From: Acanthaster planci
Lineage: Eukaryota > Echinodermata > Asteroidea > Valvatida > Acanthasteridae
DNA: 57,650 nt
NCBI RefSeq assembly: GCF_001949145.1
Contig: NW_019091474.1
Location: 30,852 to 88,501 of the forward strand
Direction: 5' to 3'
Shown here: positions 11,930 through 25,400 of the stretch, one piece after another
How the letters are laid out: every line of letters begins with the position of its first letter
Numbering within the stretch: the first letter of the stretch is position 1
Position numbers and translations under genes: made by a program
The notes under the pieces: generated by a model
The model's database searches: none
The model's input: the letters and a program-made list of their open reading frames with translations, nothing else
What the model was told of the DNA's origin: nothing

Positions 11930-13323
11930 GAAAAATCCTAGTGAATTGAATGATTTTAGACCAGTGGCTTTGATTTGCAGCGTAATGAAATGTTTGAGAA
12001 ATTTTTTTTTTCGAAACATCTGTTGGAACAATCTACTATGCACTTGGATCTCATGCAGTTTACGTATCGAGAAAACAAGGGAGTTGGGGACGCTGTCTTG
12101 TTGTACTTGCACAGGGCTCTTTCACACTTGGACAACGTTAAAACCACGTAAGATCAACATTCAGTGACTTCTCTAGCGCATTTAACACACTAGTTCCGCA
12201 TTTACTGATTCAGACATTGGTGAACATAAATGTACACCCACAAATACTGATGGTGATCCATGATTTTCTCTGGCATAGGCGACAAAGGGTGAAAGTATGT
12301 AGTACCTTCTCAGATGTTTGTATAAGTAGCATTGGTGTCCCATAGGGGTGCGTTCTGTCACCCGTCCTGTTTGCATTATAAACCAGTGAATGTGTTAGCA
12401 CAGACGACCAATGTTCAATTATTAAATATGCTGACGACATAGTGACTTCAGGTTTTTTTTGGAGGAGACAAATGCAGAGCGTTACTTTTCAGTCGTTGAT
12501 AAGTTTGTAGATTGTGCAACATACATTCTTTTTGCAATTGAACGTCATGAAAACAAAAGAAATAATTATGGACTTTAGGAAAAATAAAGGAAATGAACAT
12601 GCACCAGTGACCATTTATGGAGTGTAGTCGAGCAGGTTTCAGAATACAAGTATCTGCATGGGCACCAAAATTACCAGTAATCTTGATTGGTCAAGTAACC
12701 CAGTTGAAGTACAAAAGAAACCAAATCAACGCATGTTTTTTATCCGACAACTGAAGAAACTTCATTTGGACAACACACATTTGGCTTTATTTTATAAGTC
12801 ATTTATAAAGTCCATATTCGTATTTAATTTGACTTGTTTCTATGGTAACCTTACTGAGCAAAACAGGGATAAAATGGATCGGCCTTGGAAAACAGCTCAA
12901 AAAATTATTGGCTTGGAATTACCCACTCTTGAAAGTCTGTACATTGATAGAACCCTGTCCAAGTTTCAACAAATCAGGACTGCGCTTGTGCGTTCCCGTA
13001 GCAACACAGCTCAATATAGACCGTCATCTGTACCTGATTCAGTTCATTCCTTCAATAGTAAAGTTACTAGATGAACACTGGATGCTGCTGCATAATCTTT
13101 CGACGGGGGGGGGGGGAAATTATTTCAGTACAGTTGTGATTTTTATGTGAACATTAATTGTTCTATTTGTGAAACCTAGTAGTTTTTGAATCACACAGTT
13201 TTTGCGATTCTGGTGGATAGGGTTGATATGAAGTATCTTGTTGTGAGGAAATATTGTTGTTATGTTTTGTGTTTAAAATCCAGTATAAGACAAATTTCTG
13301 TAAGGACAATAAAGGTATCAAAT
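11930..13323 (+). mobile_element. LINE-B: 5'-truncated non-LTR retrotransposon inserted into LINE-A
   Basis: On the plus strand it starts inside the reverse transcriptase (P-S-E-L-N-D-F-R-P-V-A-L), continues through G-V-G-D-A-V and I-G-V-P-Q-G-C-V-L-S-P and K-Y-A-D-D-I, and ends with the thumb/C-terminal part at 12,658-13,074 (F-F-I-R-Q-L-K-K-L; L-F-Y-K-S-F-I-K-S; A-Q-K-I-I-G). The 3' end is AATAAAGGTATCAAAT, with no poly-A. CAGT stands on both sides (11,926-11,929 and 13,324-13,327), and the flanks join LINE-A in frame, so the borders are exact to a few bases. Several frameshifts show it is dead. Confidence 0.85.
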
Positions 13324-14137
13324 CAGTTCTTTGAAGTTTTCCTGTCCTGATGATGGAAGGCGATAGAATTCCCCAGTGTATGTCGGTTTCAACCCCTTGA
13401 TATGAATACTAACCCAAAGCACCTCGCAGTTTTTGTCGAGATCGTTTTCTTCAGTGGCAATACACGTATTCTCAATGACGATGAAAACCCCCATGGGAAC
13501 CCCCTTCTCTATCTTTCCTAAACACTTGGTAAAATATAGGGAAAATTTCCCCAGCGGCAATGTCTGTTATTAAACCATGGTTCTGTACCGATTATCACAC
13601 CTGGCTTCTCCTGCTCTATAAAAGCGTTGAGGCTAAGAAGTTTCAATATTTCTTGCATTTTGTTGTTGCCAAATTTTGTCTTCTCGGACTTTGCACTAGC
13701 CCCCAAATTACTGCTAGCGTCATTTAAATTACGCTATGGGATGGGAGTGGATGTCCTCAGTCTAGGTGAAGCCAAATTGAATACAACATCAGACTCCGCA
13801 GATAAACTGAGGTCATCAAAACTGTTCGGCAAATCGATGCTTCAATTGCTAAAATTTGAAGAGTCGAAATTCAGAAGACAACAGTAATTACAACATACCC
13901 ATGAGTATGATGGGTGCTCAGTGAGTACATTGTAGATGTATTCATTCATGCCAATGCGGTTTCTTGAAACCTTGAGTCATATCCCTCGCATTCCATTGCC
14001 TGTTGACCGTACTTACCTGCCTTATTACATACCGCACATGGATGTTTGGGTCGGTATGGGCCTGGATTCACTGCTACGTCTCCTGCTAGCACAATGATTA
14101 ATAATATGTAGGTTTTATGAGACGTCAGTTTTAAGTT

Positions 14138-14445
14138 AACTTAACGCTGGACCCAAGTTGCACTGCTCCCAGTGTCACTGTAGTGATACGTGCAGTCTTC
14201 CTGCCCAAAGCACCACGGCACCGTGGGCCCGGCACAATCCACTACAATGCATCCGCGAGTGAACGGCTATACTGCTCAACCTGTGAAGTGCGGGCACGAA
14301 TATTTGGTCCTCGTTGACTGTGCATGCATTTAATTGTGTATTTGTGCGTCGCAATAGTCACTGTGGTCGTTTGCTGGAAAAAATTGTTCTGACGGTGAAT
14401 ATTGATGGTGACCCATGTGAGGGATTGGTACTGAATGGGTGAGTG
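14138..14445 (+). repeat. Dispersed repeat R1, copy 1
   Basis: The stretch matches 46,144-46,450 in the same orientation. Shared words include ACGCTGGACCC, CAGTGTCAC, GGCACCGTGGGCCC, ATCCGC.AGTGAACGGCTA, TTTGGTCC.CGTTGACTG and ATGCATT. Identity looks like roughly 75-80% by eye. There is no coding content. Confidence 0.65.
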
Positions 14446-15693
14446 AATTTAGGTACCAGATGACTTTTACTTGCATTGCACTGATACGTACTATGACGTC
14501 AAATTGCCCGACTAAAAGGCGCAAACTAAAACTGTCCGTTCTCACTCATATGGTTTTCTTCTTGCAAAAGACGTACTCATTGGAGTGTTCGTGATGTTTT
14601 TCACCATTCAGTATAAGAAATGTCAGGGAAAATCGGCAAAACTGAAAAATACCCTCTAAGCTGCTCGCTTCCCTTCCAGGTTGTAGCTCTGTTACTTTGG
14701 ATGTACGCGATAAGGACTGGCAAAAATGGCAGAAAAAGCGACACAGCAAAAGGTACTTTTAGTGTTTAATTTCTAATCGGTGTGAAAATGATGGGAAAGC
14801 AACTATATCTGAGCGTGATATTGATCGATTAGTTTTGGGTCAACCTGCCTTAGTCAAAAGTCATTTTGCTTTCTTCGGGCTTTAAATGATGCAGTGCACA
14901 TGCACACAAACTAAGTGAGCGGTTCAAATATACGTGCGCTTCACGGAGACAGTAAACCCGTGCCTAGGCATGAGCCCAGACTGTGAGGTGCAGCACATAT
15001 GTTTGGGTCCCAACAACGTGTTGAGCAGCGGTCAAGATATTATGTTCCTGATACGCGAGAGGGCGCTGGCAAGACGAGCTGATGTGCATGTAGGCCGACA
15101 TGTATTATGTGTACATGTACATTGTATATGTACTTGTACATAACTGTACGTTTGCGTGCTACGGAAAAACTGGCCAAACACTTTGATGATGCTTTGCAGT
15201 TTGCTGCTCAAACATTCGGTCTTCCACGTGTGAAAAGCCATTTTCAATTATTGTTAACCCCTTACTACGAATCCTACACCATCGTGGTTCATGCTGCCAT
15301 GATAATGTGACTGTCCGTTCACGTCAGACCGTCAACCGGCCAGTCAGCAAGTACACGTACATGTACCACACCGGCTATTGAACACAAATTTCGACAAGTG
15401 CCGTACAAGATTGTACCAGACTAGTGCAACTTCATCTTGCCTGTTCAACGTGTATATGAGCGCTTGAACCGAAAAAAAAATGCGAAGCGCCCGCATTCGT
15501 AAGTAACACGCATGCGCAGTTTGTTTCCCCATTTACGGTGGAGATTTTGCCAACTTCCCAAGACCTTGTTGCTGGGGTGACTAGATGTGATTCGCTCGTT
15601 CCATCTGTTCGTTTTGTGAGTGCTCCCTCGCGTATCACCAGCACAACAGCGTCTTGACCAAGACTAGTGTCTATCATATTGCAGCATACTACT
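14446..15693. other. Non-coding stretch with TACATG-rich tract
   Basis: No gene is recognised. A short tract of alternating GTACATGTACAT-like words lies at about 15,103-15,142, and another (ACACGTACATGTACC) at 15,353-15,366. Frames here are short and show no domains. Confidence 0.4.
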
Positions 15694-17048
15694 GTGGCGA
15701 AACAGGGTAGCTGCGCAGACTTGTGTTTAGTCTGGGTCATTAATAATTCAGGCCCGTCTAATCATGCATTAAACATGCACGCGGCAACCAATCAGAGGCG
15801 CGCATTACCTTAGGTCTGGGCGCTTGCTGCGTGGGTTGCTGGGACTTCTCAAGATGGCAGCGTGCTAACCAGAGCTCTGTGCAGTCGTGTTGTGTTCTGA
15901 GTTTCGAGTGTAAATGTGACGTACGACCGCTTGTGGTTGGGGATCTACCTCAAGTTTAGCTGGTGCGATCGGTTAGTATGGTGCTTGTTCTCAGTTGTCG
16001 GAGCTGCCGATTATATCAGATCTCTTTGAAGATTGGAGAATCGTTAGACAGTCTCGTTTATTTAAGAAGTGGTAGATTATAGGGTTAGGGAACCCGTGTG
16101 AGCCAGTTAATTGGGGAATTAGCGGAGCTTAGACTAGAAGGATTGTGTGCCGTTGTTCCATGCTTGATGGCATAGCGACGGTTGGTTGGGGTCCTGGACT
16201 GGGAGCTTGCTTTCCTCGTTGAGGTTTACTGGGTGCAGGTGTCCGTTAGAGTCTGGTGAGGACTATTATAATCGCCTTCTTAATCAACTTACCTGTGTTA
16301 TTTCGTAATAACTTGAAGTGGGTCAGGGTTATTTAAGTCACCTTGAACCTTGCTGCAGTTTGGGAACTGTGTTGCTTTTGTAAGGCAGTAGAGATTATTG
16401 TGTATAAATCTACCCTGTTGTGTAGTATAATTACGAAGATTGCATTGTGTGGTCAAGACTTATCAGTTATAAGCCATCGGTAGATTATTTATTTAGACTT
16501 GAGGGTTACCCTGATCACTGTGAGGGTTACCTGGTTATTGTGAGGGTTACCCTGATCGCCGTGAGGTTTATCCTGATCACCGTGAGGGTTCTTCTGGTGT
16601 AGGTTAAGGATAAGGCTGATTAATCACGTTCGTGGTGCAGTTGACCACGTTGGACTACCTCCCCGTGAGGATAATTTTGCATACAATTAATTGCTGTTGT
16701 ATATAAAGGATAACTGAGCACTGACATTGAATAAACCAATCATATAATTGCCTTAGAAATCACTGGTCACCGTGAGATTTAGTTCAGTCCTGTATCACTT
16801 ATTGACATTTATTGTAATCTTTATTGGCATTGGGATCAATTACCTAATCACAGAGCGGTGGTAAACTTCCACCAAACGAACAGCCCCTAAGGCATAATCC
16901 ACCGTTCGTTAACCGGTATCCCCACTTGCGTTTGGATAGCCGCTCATTCTTGTGTAAGGTTAAATAAATATATTTGTGGGGTTAGGCCAAGTCAATTCCA
17001 TCTCTTCTGGTCTGCCACAAAAAGGTGTCAGTTGTCCCGCCACAATAC
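15694..17048 (+). mobile_element. Probable solo LTR (Ty3/gypsy-like ends)
   Basis: The stretch starts TGTGGCGAAACA and ends TGTCCCGCCACA (17,033-17,044), a near-perfect inverted pair of the kind that ends many gypsy LTRs. ACTAC lies just before the start (15,689-15,693) and at 17,049-17,053, four bases after the CA end, so the exact right border is uncertain. Inside are a CCAAT box region (AACCAATCAGAGG), a 21-bp tandem repeat, and AATAAA words near the right end. Unit B lacks this sequence at the equivalent point (46,785). No gag or pol is present. Confidence 0.5.
16501..16592 (+). repeat. Tandem repeat of about 21 bp, 4 to 5 units
   Basis: The units read GAGGGTTACCCTGATCACTG, with variants GTTATTGT, GATCGCCGT and TTTATCCTGATCACCGT, repeated at a spacing of 20-21 bases. 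It lies inside the probable solo LTR. Confidence 0.75.
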
Positions 17049-17748
17049 ACTACATTCTATAGCAACATACGCCACAGCGAGAGCACCCAGAACTTACGTC
17101 TGTATTGACACTTGCTATAAAGCAAGCTCTGGCCACTTTACGCAGGCGCATTGATCACGCACAAACCCAAGAACTTACTACATACGCAGAGCGCTACGCT
17201 CCGCCCATCCTGCGGACGTCACAAGACATTTACACACTACGCAAGTAATGCAATCCTCATTAAGCAAAAATAAATCAAGAAAGTTCGGACATTGTCCACT
17301 ACACTACGCTTTCCTTTCTAGTTTAGTAATCTCTATTGTCAATTTAATAATTTCTAGTTTAATATTCGTAAAACTTTAGTCTCGTCTGTTGAGACCAATA
17401 CATTTGGTTTTGTTGATAAATCCAAATCCTAGGGTCCAAGGATATCCTGTTGCCATGGGGCCAAATGGGATCCTGTTTCATCGGGACACAATGGGATCTC
17501 GTGTACTGCAATCCCACTGCCATTGAAACCAGTTGGATTCCAATGCAGTGGGCCTGTTGTCATGGAATCCTTTTGGTCCCGTTCAGTCTGACCCAATAGG
17601 ACTTTTCCCCTTGGAAAGGTGGTGAAAAAAAAGTCATTTCATTCATTTTAGCGGGGTAGCGAATTAGAATAAAGTTCAGTTCTTACTGTGAAATATTATT
17701 CCGCATCACAGAAGTACACTGAGCTATGAGTCTCAGGTATATAAGTCA

Positions 17749-18680
17749 GGGTATGGCAAGAATGTCCGATCTGCAATTCGACAGGCAAACATTTTTTCCA
17801 TTATAGCAACTTACTCGTTGTTAATATTTTGCTAGGCCTTACCCCCCTTGTTTTTTTTCCAGAAGTTTTTCTCCACTGTTCTTTTAACCAACAAATAATA
17901 TGAAGAAGTGATGTCCGATGGAAATAACCGTTGAATTTATATATGACAACCATTTAACACACTTTTTGATATACTTGTCACGAGGCAGAGTGTATTCCTA
18001 TTTCAGTAGAATCAAGACGATGATAATAACGCTGGCATGTATCGCACTCAGTCATTTTTCGTAACATTACATTGTAATGTCTGGATTGCAAAGGCAGTAT
18101 GGTATTAGTAATTAGAGCTCAGTAAATAGTGTAATTATAACAAAAAGATCTTTTAAGTTACAGAGAGCAGTTATCTGATAATTTCTGAATATCACTTAGA
18201 TAAAAGAAGAAATGAATGGAAGGGATTGGCATTCCTGTGGGTCACCCTTCCAAAGTTGTAAATATTGAGAACAACCCCTTTCTGTTCTTTTGTTATTTCT
18301 GCCTAGACTCATACGGACCAAGAGGAGACGTTTTCACACTGTATGAAGTCAGGACTGGGGGTAGAAGAGTAGGAAGACATCCCCACCCCCCAAAAAAAGT
18401 GTATACCATCAAGTTACCATGTAAAAAGAAAAAGGAATCAGAAAAAAGTAAGTTTTTCCCCAGCTAATTTTCGCCTATGTTTGACACTCCAGTGCTCAAT
18501 ATCTACTAAACCAATGTGGACAAGTTTCAATTCACATCATCATTCAAAATTTGCAAGGTATGCACTACTGAGACATATGACCTTAATGGCTTTGAACTAG
18601 ATGCTTCTCTTCTTCCTGTCTTCCAGCATCCAATTTTTGAGTGCGCCGTTCTATGAAACATTACTTTATTTTCTCTATTT
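17749..18680. other. Segment present in unit A and absent from unit B
   Basis: In unit B the words GGTATATAAGTC and AATTTGTCATAAA are nearly adjacent (about 47,430-47,465); in unit A they are separated by about 0.93 kb. The extra DNA is AT-rich with no recognised gene. It could be an insertion in A or a deletion in B. Confidence 0.55.
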
Positions 18681-19483
18681 GACTTTACTACGAATTTGTC
18701 ATAAAGTCTTCCATATACATGTATTTTGAGAATTTGCATTAAGCTTTGTCTGAAATACTGATATAAATTGTTCGTGTACATACTTGTTCATTTAGCTTAG
18801 CTGTAACGTTCTCCATCAAACGGACGATGTCCCTGTTAAACCGCCTTCTTGAACCTCCTAAGAAACTAGCAGCACTATAAAGTGACAAACAGTACTAAAT
18901 CAGACATGCCCCAGCTCTTGACATGCTACGTTTTTGGCAAAAAAAATGTTTTTGGTGATGATCCCTCCTGCAACTGCCGTAATGTACAAAAAACGAAGCA
19001 TTTATTTAACTTGACGACTGAATTTGGAAAGTTTGTCTTTTTTTTTAGGTTAGATAGAAAAGAATGAGAATGTAGCCTCCATGTAGTGTCCCAAAATAGC
19101 TTTGCAATCCATCAGTCCTTTCCCATGTTCTCCTTGACCATATTCCAAGTTGCTAAACATATGGATGACTTCTATTGCACTTAATTCTAAGCCAAACCTG
19201 AAATAATTAGTGATCGGCCTATGCCCGTTTCCTTGATTTTGTACACGGTGGTCAAACAGTGCATGTGATATCCTGCTGGCATGGCATTCCATGATTCTAA
19301 GCAAATGATTCCCTTTTCAGAGGCCTTTAATTATAGACTGCTCTTGAAATTCGTATTGTACGCGCTTTGGGTTGTTTACAATTGTCTGTAAGAGAAACTA
19401 AACCATAAGAATTGACCAGTGCTCAAATTTGCAAGCCGACAAGTTGCAAAAGTCGCATTGCGGCCAGCCGGTCCCATGATTGG

Positions 19484-22400
19484 CTAATTGTAGTTAAAGG
19501 TGAGCCCAGTACCATGTAGTTTCTCCTCAATGTGGGCGTCCATCGCCTCATTTTGAGCCACAGTGAAGTGGGTCTTCCAATTCCCAATCGCACCTAAAAA
19601 GCGACATGAACAACGGTAGAAATTATTACTCATTGGCTAGTTCAACCCTCTGTCACTCTTCACAGTTCTCTATAATACTAACGAGATAGCAAGCAGCATA
19701 TTACCGTACGTATATGATACGATAGCTCCTCCCTCCACGTGGGCTCTAAATGAATCTTATCCCTGCGATCAGTTGCAATGTAAAAAATCAAGATCAAGGC
19801 ACCAAATGATTGGTTTATTCTCGCAAAGATGGTTGCCATAGCATCACTGAATGACGCGCTTTCCAGGTTCAGTAACTTAATTTCTAAGTTTTCAAGCTAT
19901 ATCGAGTGAAAAATGTGAATTTGAGTAACCCTGGCAAAAATGAAATGTCCATACAATGGTCTTTATTAAAACATAATGGCCCATTGCGATTAAGATGTTG
20001 AGTCTCCCGTTGAGGATTTGTGGAGCTCAAGGGCACATTGTGAGCCAATGATAGCGCCGAAGGGCGTCCACCCTTTGGTCTCCTCATGCAATCAATTTGA
20101 CATGCTAAGACGAGTTTCACTCTGCTTCGTGATTCAGTCTGCCTGCCTTGGAATGGTTATCAAATTGATGCACTTGGTCCAAATTCCAACCGCTTTTAAT
20201 TCGTTGAATATTATTATTTTTTTTTAAACCTGGGCTCCTCGAGTCCCAGCCTTTGTGTCTTAGGTTTTGACTCGTGGAAGGTATTTAATAAGCGAACGGT
20301 TCACCATTGACGCTAAGCAACGCAGCAGTGGATGGACTCATTGATGAACGTATTGATGATCTCCTGCTTATTGATCAAGTCAGAAAAGGTAAGAGTCTTT
20401 TGCAATTCGTACGAATAATTCTTGTGTTCATGTCTTATTGTTTTTTGTTCAGAAATGATCATGAATGCAGCTAGCCAACACGGACGAACAGACAAATAAG
20501 GCCAATCAATTAACCTAACCCGAACCGACCCGCCTCGACCGATCCAACCCTATCCAAACGCAACAAATCTACAGATCCTGCACATGACTATGAACGACAC
20601 TTCTGAGCTTATGCAGTGAACGGATCTTATACCTTGTCTACACTTGTTAATGGCCTCAATGATCTGGGGCCATACACTTGACAACCTTACATGAAATTTC
20701 GTGAAAGTCTGTCAGTTCCCGCGACAGTCCCTTGAACTCGTTGCAATTGCCTGACATTTAGGCTCAATAGTTTCATTTCACTGACAACTGTATTTGACTG
20801 CTACGCTATAAGAGAGCGAACATACCTTTTCGTGTTAGAAGCATCTAATTCAAAGTTGTGGAAACTTGGATGTTGACAATTGATGATCACAAATGCTCTA
20901 ATTGCGTTAGTTTGCTGTTTGCATTACATTTGACACACAGATATTAATTAAACTTTAATTACAGCAGATACATTCCTTGGAAAAGAGAAAATTGTCAGAA
21001 AAAAACTTCAGGACATTGCAAATTTACATGTTCCTGAACTTTGTCAACTGTCCAGAACATGAAAGTATGATGAGTGACTTGTCACATGTCATAATTTGGT
21101 GTTTGTGTTTTATTAAGAGTTTCCCCCATTAGTTTTCCCGCTAATTTCTCGGCTGTTTCAACCATAAGTTGTTGCGTCCTGAAATTGAGGAGTACTGTGA
21201 AATTCAGCTGATTGTGGGAGTAATTGAATTTCCCCTCACTTAGCGCTCGTGAACGGTGATTTTACTTGTTCACGTATGGTGGAAAACAAAATTCAGTATA
21301 TATATCCAAGTTTGGGAATTAGTTGGGAAGAAACAAGACACATATCCCTTTTCTGCATATTTAGCCATCATATTAGATCAGTAACAACACACAACTTGTT
21401 CAACCCTTCTGTCCCCCAAATTATTCATATTACATTATTCATATTCCTTATGCTTAACGTTCGCTTCACAAACGGGGTGTCAGTTTATTGGTATTTCATA
21501 ATATGGGTGCGTCAAACCTTGCTTGGTTCTTAAGTTATTCCTGTGGATTTGATAAAATTAAAGCAATTGACATTAAGTTAATGCAGGAGCTTTCAATTCC
21601 TTAAAATTAGGGCAGTATGTCTTCCATGGCAACTCTGCTCGGCTGGATATGCCACTGCTAAGGAAGTTTTTACCCCGACTCAACCCAACTTCTTACCCTT
21701 AAGAAACGGAAATGTAAGGCTTCCCTGAGATATAGATTTTCACGGCTATTGTAACACAGTTTTCATTCGAATTGACAAATATGCATTTTTTATTTCTTTC
21801 AGTGAAACTCGCCACTACTTTCACAAAGAGCCACACAATGAGATTTTAGAAAAGCTGGTTTTCAAGATGATTGCCAAAGAGGTTTCTCCGATTGTAAAAC
21901 TGCAAAATATACTACCACGGAACATGTTTATGCAGTGAAAAAGCCAGAAATGATTCTTTGAGAGATGAACATTTGCCTTGGCAGGTAATTAGAATAAATA
22001 CAGTGGTTAATTACCCAAAATCAATTAGTGAAGATGCGCGTCCGTTTGTGAAATAAAAAATGGATAGTTTCCTACATTTTGGCCTCTCTTCATTTTTTCT
22101 CACAGGGATGGGGCACGCACGTTCACGTACGCGCTGTGAATGTAACAAAGATGTGTTTTTTCTTGAAAATGAAAACCTCAGTTACTTTTTTGGACTTCCA
22201 GTCAATACGTTTTGTATGTGTGCGGGGGGCATTAAGATTCGCGTCTCTTCGTAAGACCGCGTGCAGTTATCGAAATTGTGGCCCCTTACAATAATAATGC
22301 CATTTTAAAATTAATGATGTCTTGCTTGAAGAAACATGTCAGAATGGTTAAGAACGGTGATTAGAACAAAAATGTGAAACACAAGTCGAAATCGAAAAAA

Positions 22401-25400
22401 CGAAATTCCATTTTGGACATGTGTGGCCCTTCGTGAAAACGGTGACTAACTGATTCAGGGTACTTGCAATGTTACAATTTCGTCAATTGTGAGACCATAT
22501 TATCACCTGTCGGCCAACCGAAATCTAACTAGGAGCACGATCGCTGTATATTGTTATATTTTGTATCCCTGGGGCCAAGCTGCTTTATTCAGAAAACAAA
22601 TTCGTTTAAGGCTGGTTCATGCTTAACCCGAAAGCGAACGCAGACGCGATTTTGTGACGTCATATCACATATTGGCGGTGCAAATTCGTAAAAGTTGAAT
22701 ATGTTGAAATTTGATGCAAATTTTCGTGACGTCAAATTGGCTTTGCTTTCACATTCGCCTTGATATTGATAAATTTCTGTGTAGGCCATGTTCTCTGCGC
22801 AGTGCAACTAAACTCTTTCTTAGCATGCAAACAAACACGTTTATTTGTGCTTGAGTGAAACTGGACTGATTAAAATTTTTAAAAAAGTATTAAAGAGATT
22901 GACGCAAGACGAATTCGACTTTAAAATGCCGCGACTCTGCGACCCCTTGGATGAATATGAACTGTAAGGACGAATATTCTCGACGTTATCTTACAATGTC
23001 TTGACCTTTCTTTGAAATTGAATGGTTAAAGGCGAAATCATTTTTGGCAAGGGCAGGACATTTTTTCTTAGACTAAATTGAAAACATCATGAGGGGAATT
23101 GGAATGAGAAACGTTTAAAATAACCGGGAAAATCTATATCTAACGGGCCTTTAATATAGCTTTTGTTACCACTAGAATAGCCTCAGCCGCCGACAGATCC
23201 GGGGGGCCGCTGACGGAGGGCCTCGGGTGGAGCATCCCCACCTGCTTCTTTTGTTATTGTATAACATTGTGTGCGCACCGGAAATTGGTTTCCATTTCGG
23301 GATACATGTGGTTTTAGCGGGTGTGGGAAGGGTTTGGCAAAGTTCAGGGCGGGAATTGTTTGACATTGTTATACATTATTTTGGATGAGAGTTAAAACAG
23401 TATATTTGTTCTGACTGCAGTGGGGAAAGCCCGATATCCAGTGGAATAAAGAAGTTTTGTCGTTGTAAATCCTGTGGGTTGTGTCCCCTTTTTGGTGTTG
23501 CTGATTAGGAAGACCACACCCCACTAGTTCAAGCTACATATATTAACTGCTGGTTCGCCTATTTACCTTTCCTCATGAAGACGCCTTGGGACTTATCATG
23601 ACGGAGAATACTATCCAGGCTGGCCATGGGGTTATTTTTCATTTTTGCGAAACTGCAGTGTTCTGTTATGGTATCCAGTGTCTCGGCTGATAGATTCTTG
23701 CCCAAGAACTTACTGATTTTTTCCACGTTACCTCTCAGATCCTACCTCGCAGTTAAAGAAAAATTAAATTGATGAAACAATTGTTTGCATTATGAAAAGT
23801 AAAACATATTTTGAGAATTATTTACTTAGCATTTGTCAACGGTAGTGTATTACATGGGAGGGGATGGGGGACAGATAAACTTTTGAATTGGGAACCCAAT
23901 TTCTCACATTATACACATTTCTCTGTCATTAAATTAATATTGTGATTTAAACACAACCGTTTTTAACAGTTCAAGCATATTTCTGCCAGCTGCCCAGGAG
24001 CATTCTATTTGGACAGGACATGTCATAATTTTAATCGAAGAGTATTTGTTTTTAGAGACAACAAAATGACGTGGACTTTATGGTCTTCCAGTTCTTTGGT
24101 GGTATACAAGTAGCGAGATGGGGCAAATAAACTTGCCCCCAAAACGTGATAATTCATCCATACAGAACTCATTTTCGAATAGACAGCTCCCGGGTGACAT
24201 ATCATCCACCGTGCATTTGCCACGCAAATAGAGTAGTTGACACCATGCGCCGACACTAGTTCCACCGACACATGCTACACCGGCACTTGGGAAAACTGCT
24301 GTCGTTCGCTTGGAACCCAAGACTGATCACTCTCAGGTGAAAGTTCTTCCTCTTAGGTGCTTGCAAGGAGTTTTGACACCACTGGACTTCTTGTAAAGTA
24401 TCGCAACACCCTTCCCTTCTCATTCACTAGAATTCCATGGTCAATCACTCACCTGCTTCATGTCTTCATACTTCAGCACAAGAATGTTTGGGTCGTTGCG
24501 TTTCCTCCAGAAGTACAAATAGTGGTTCCACCACGGTCCGTAAAAAACTGAGAGATGCAAGATAAGGGAAGAAATTCAATGCAGCTTCAGCGAGATTGAG
24601 CCTCGAGAGATATCTTAGCTCCGTGTGGCAGAAAAACAAATCATTCGGGGATATTATTTATATAGCATGCCTGGAAGCAAGACAGTTTCGATCGAAATCA
24701 AGATATTTCTAAAGACTTCTCTCATACTGTCTGTGGCACTACATTAATACAAAGGGTCGAGTTAGCAGAAATGTCTGTTGCTGCATGTCAGGTTTTTCCC
24801 CTACACGTACATGTATGTGTTCGGTTATATGCAAGTGGGCAACATTTTCTTTGAACATCGTGTAGTATTGATTATCTGGTGGTTTTTATAACTGCATAAG
24901 TTTTTCAACAGCTTGTGAATTATTCTTTTCTTGGGATAGTGCGGACCACAGTTTACCAGAGGGAAATAAAGGCCTTGATATTGAGGGGGAGAGAGCACTA
25001 TAGATGGATTGTCTTCTGCTGTAATTAGCGTGCATTGTTTGTTATATTCGGTCGGGTTTGCATATTTGAATTGGGTCAGTGCTTTTGGTTTAGTTCCCGA
25101 TCTGGATTTGTGTCTTTTCTGGATTTTTTTTTGGTCATTTCGGCTTTTCAAAAGGGTGGTTTCCACTTGCGTTTACAGATTGTTACAATACAGCCATGCA
25201 TTATGAAGCCACGGTTACACCAAACCACGTGTCCCCCTTCCAAAATATAAAAATAAATAAATAAATGAATAAATAATAATGCGCACACACACAAAACAAT
25301 AACCCCTGCAATATAGACCTCCTTCATTATCACTCCTTTCCCAATTTCTCCTTTCCTTTTGCCTCCTGAATTCCTACCATCAAGACAGTGTTCTTTGATT

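Larger units (their letters stand above)
10090..14075 (-). mobile_element. LINE-A: non-LTR retrotransposon with PHD-like finger, endonuclease and reverse transcriptase, decayed and interrupted
   Basis: Read on the minus strand, the element opens near 14,050 with a Cys-rich finger (P-C-A-V-C-N-K ... C-E-G-Y-D ... W-V-C-C-N). A linker (F-D-D-L-S-L-S-A-E-S) follows at about 13,830. The AP-type endonuclease start lies at 13,706-13,318 (I-I-G-T-E-P-W-F; G-V-F-I-V-I-E-N; L-W-V-S-I; E-F-Y-R-L-P-S-S-G-Q). Endonuclease sequence resumes at 11,928 (W-L-L-G-D-F-N-L-P-D-I-D-W). The reverse transcriptase follows at about 11,141-10,136 (P-D-Q-I-P-A-S-I-L; L-D-F-S-K-A-F-D-K-V-P; S-G-V-P-Q-G-T-V-M-G-P; F-A-D-D). 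Stops and frameshifts are frequent. The domain order fits CR1/Jockey-like LINEs; the clade is not resolved. The stretch 11,930-13,323 is a separate insertion. Confidence 0.85.

Noticed and set aside
16501-16592. Possible CRISPR-like repeat array
   Set aside because: Direct 21-bp tandem units without spacers, in an animal genome and inside an LTR-like segment.
22620-22800. Possible MITE in the intron 6 insertion (two TGACGTCA-containing blocks)
   Set aside because: The two blocks are direct, not inverted, and no terminal repeats could be paired.
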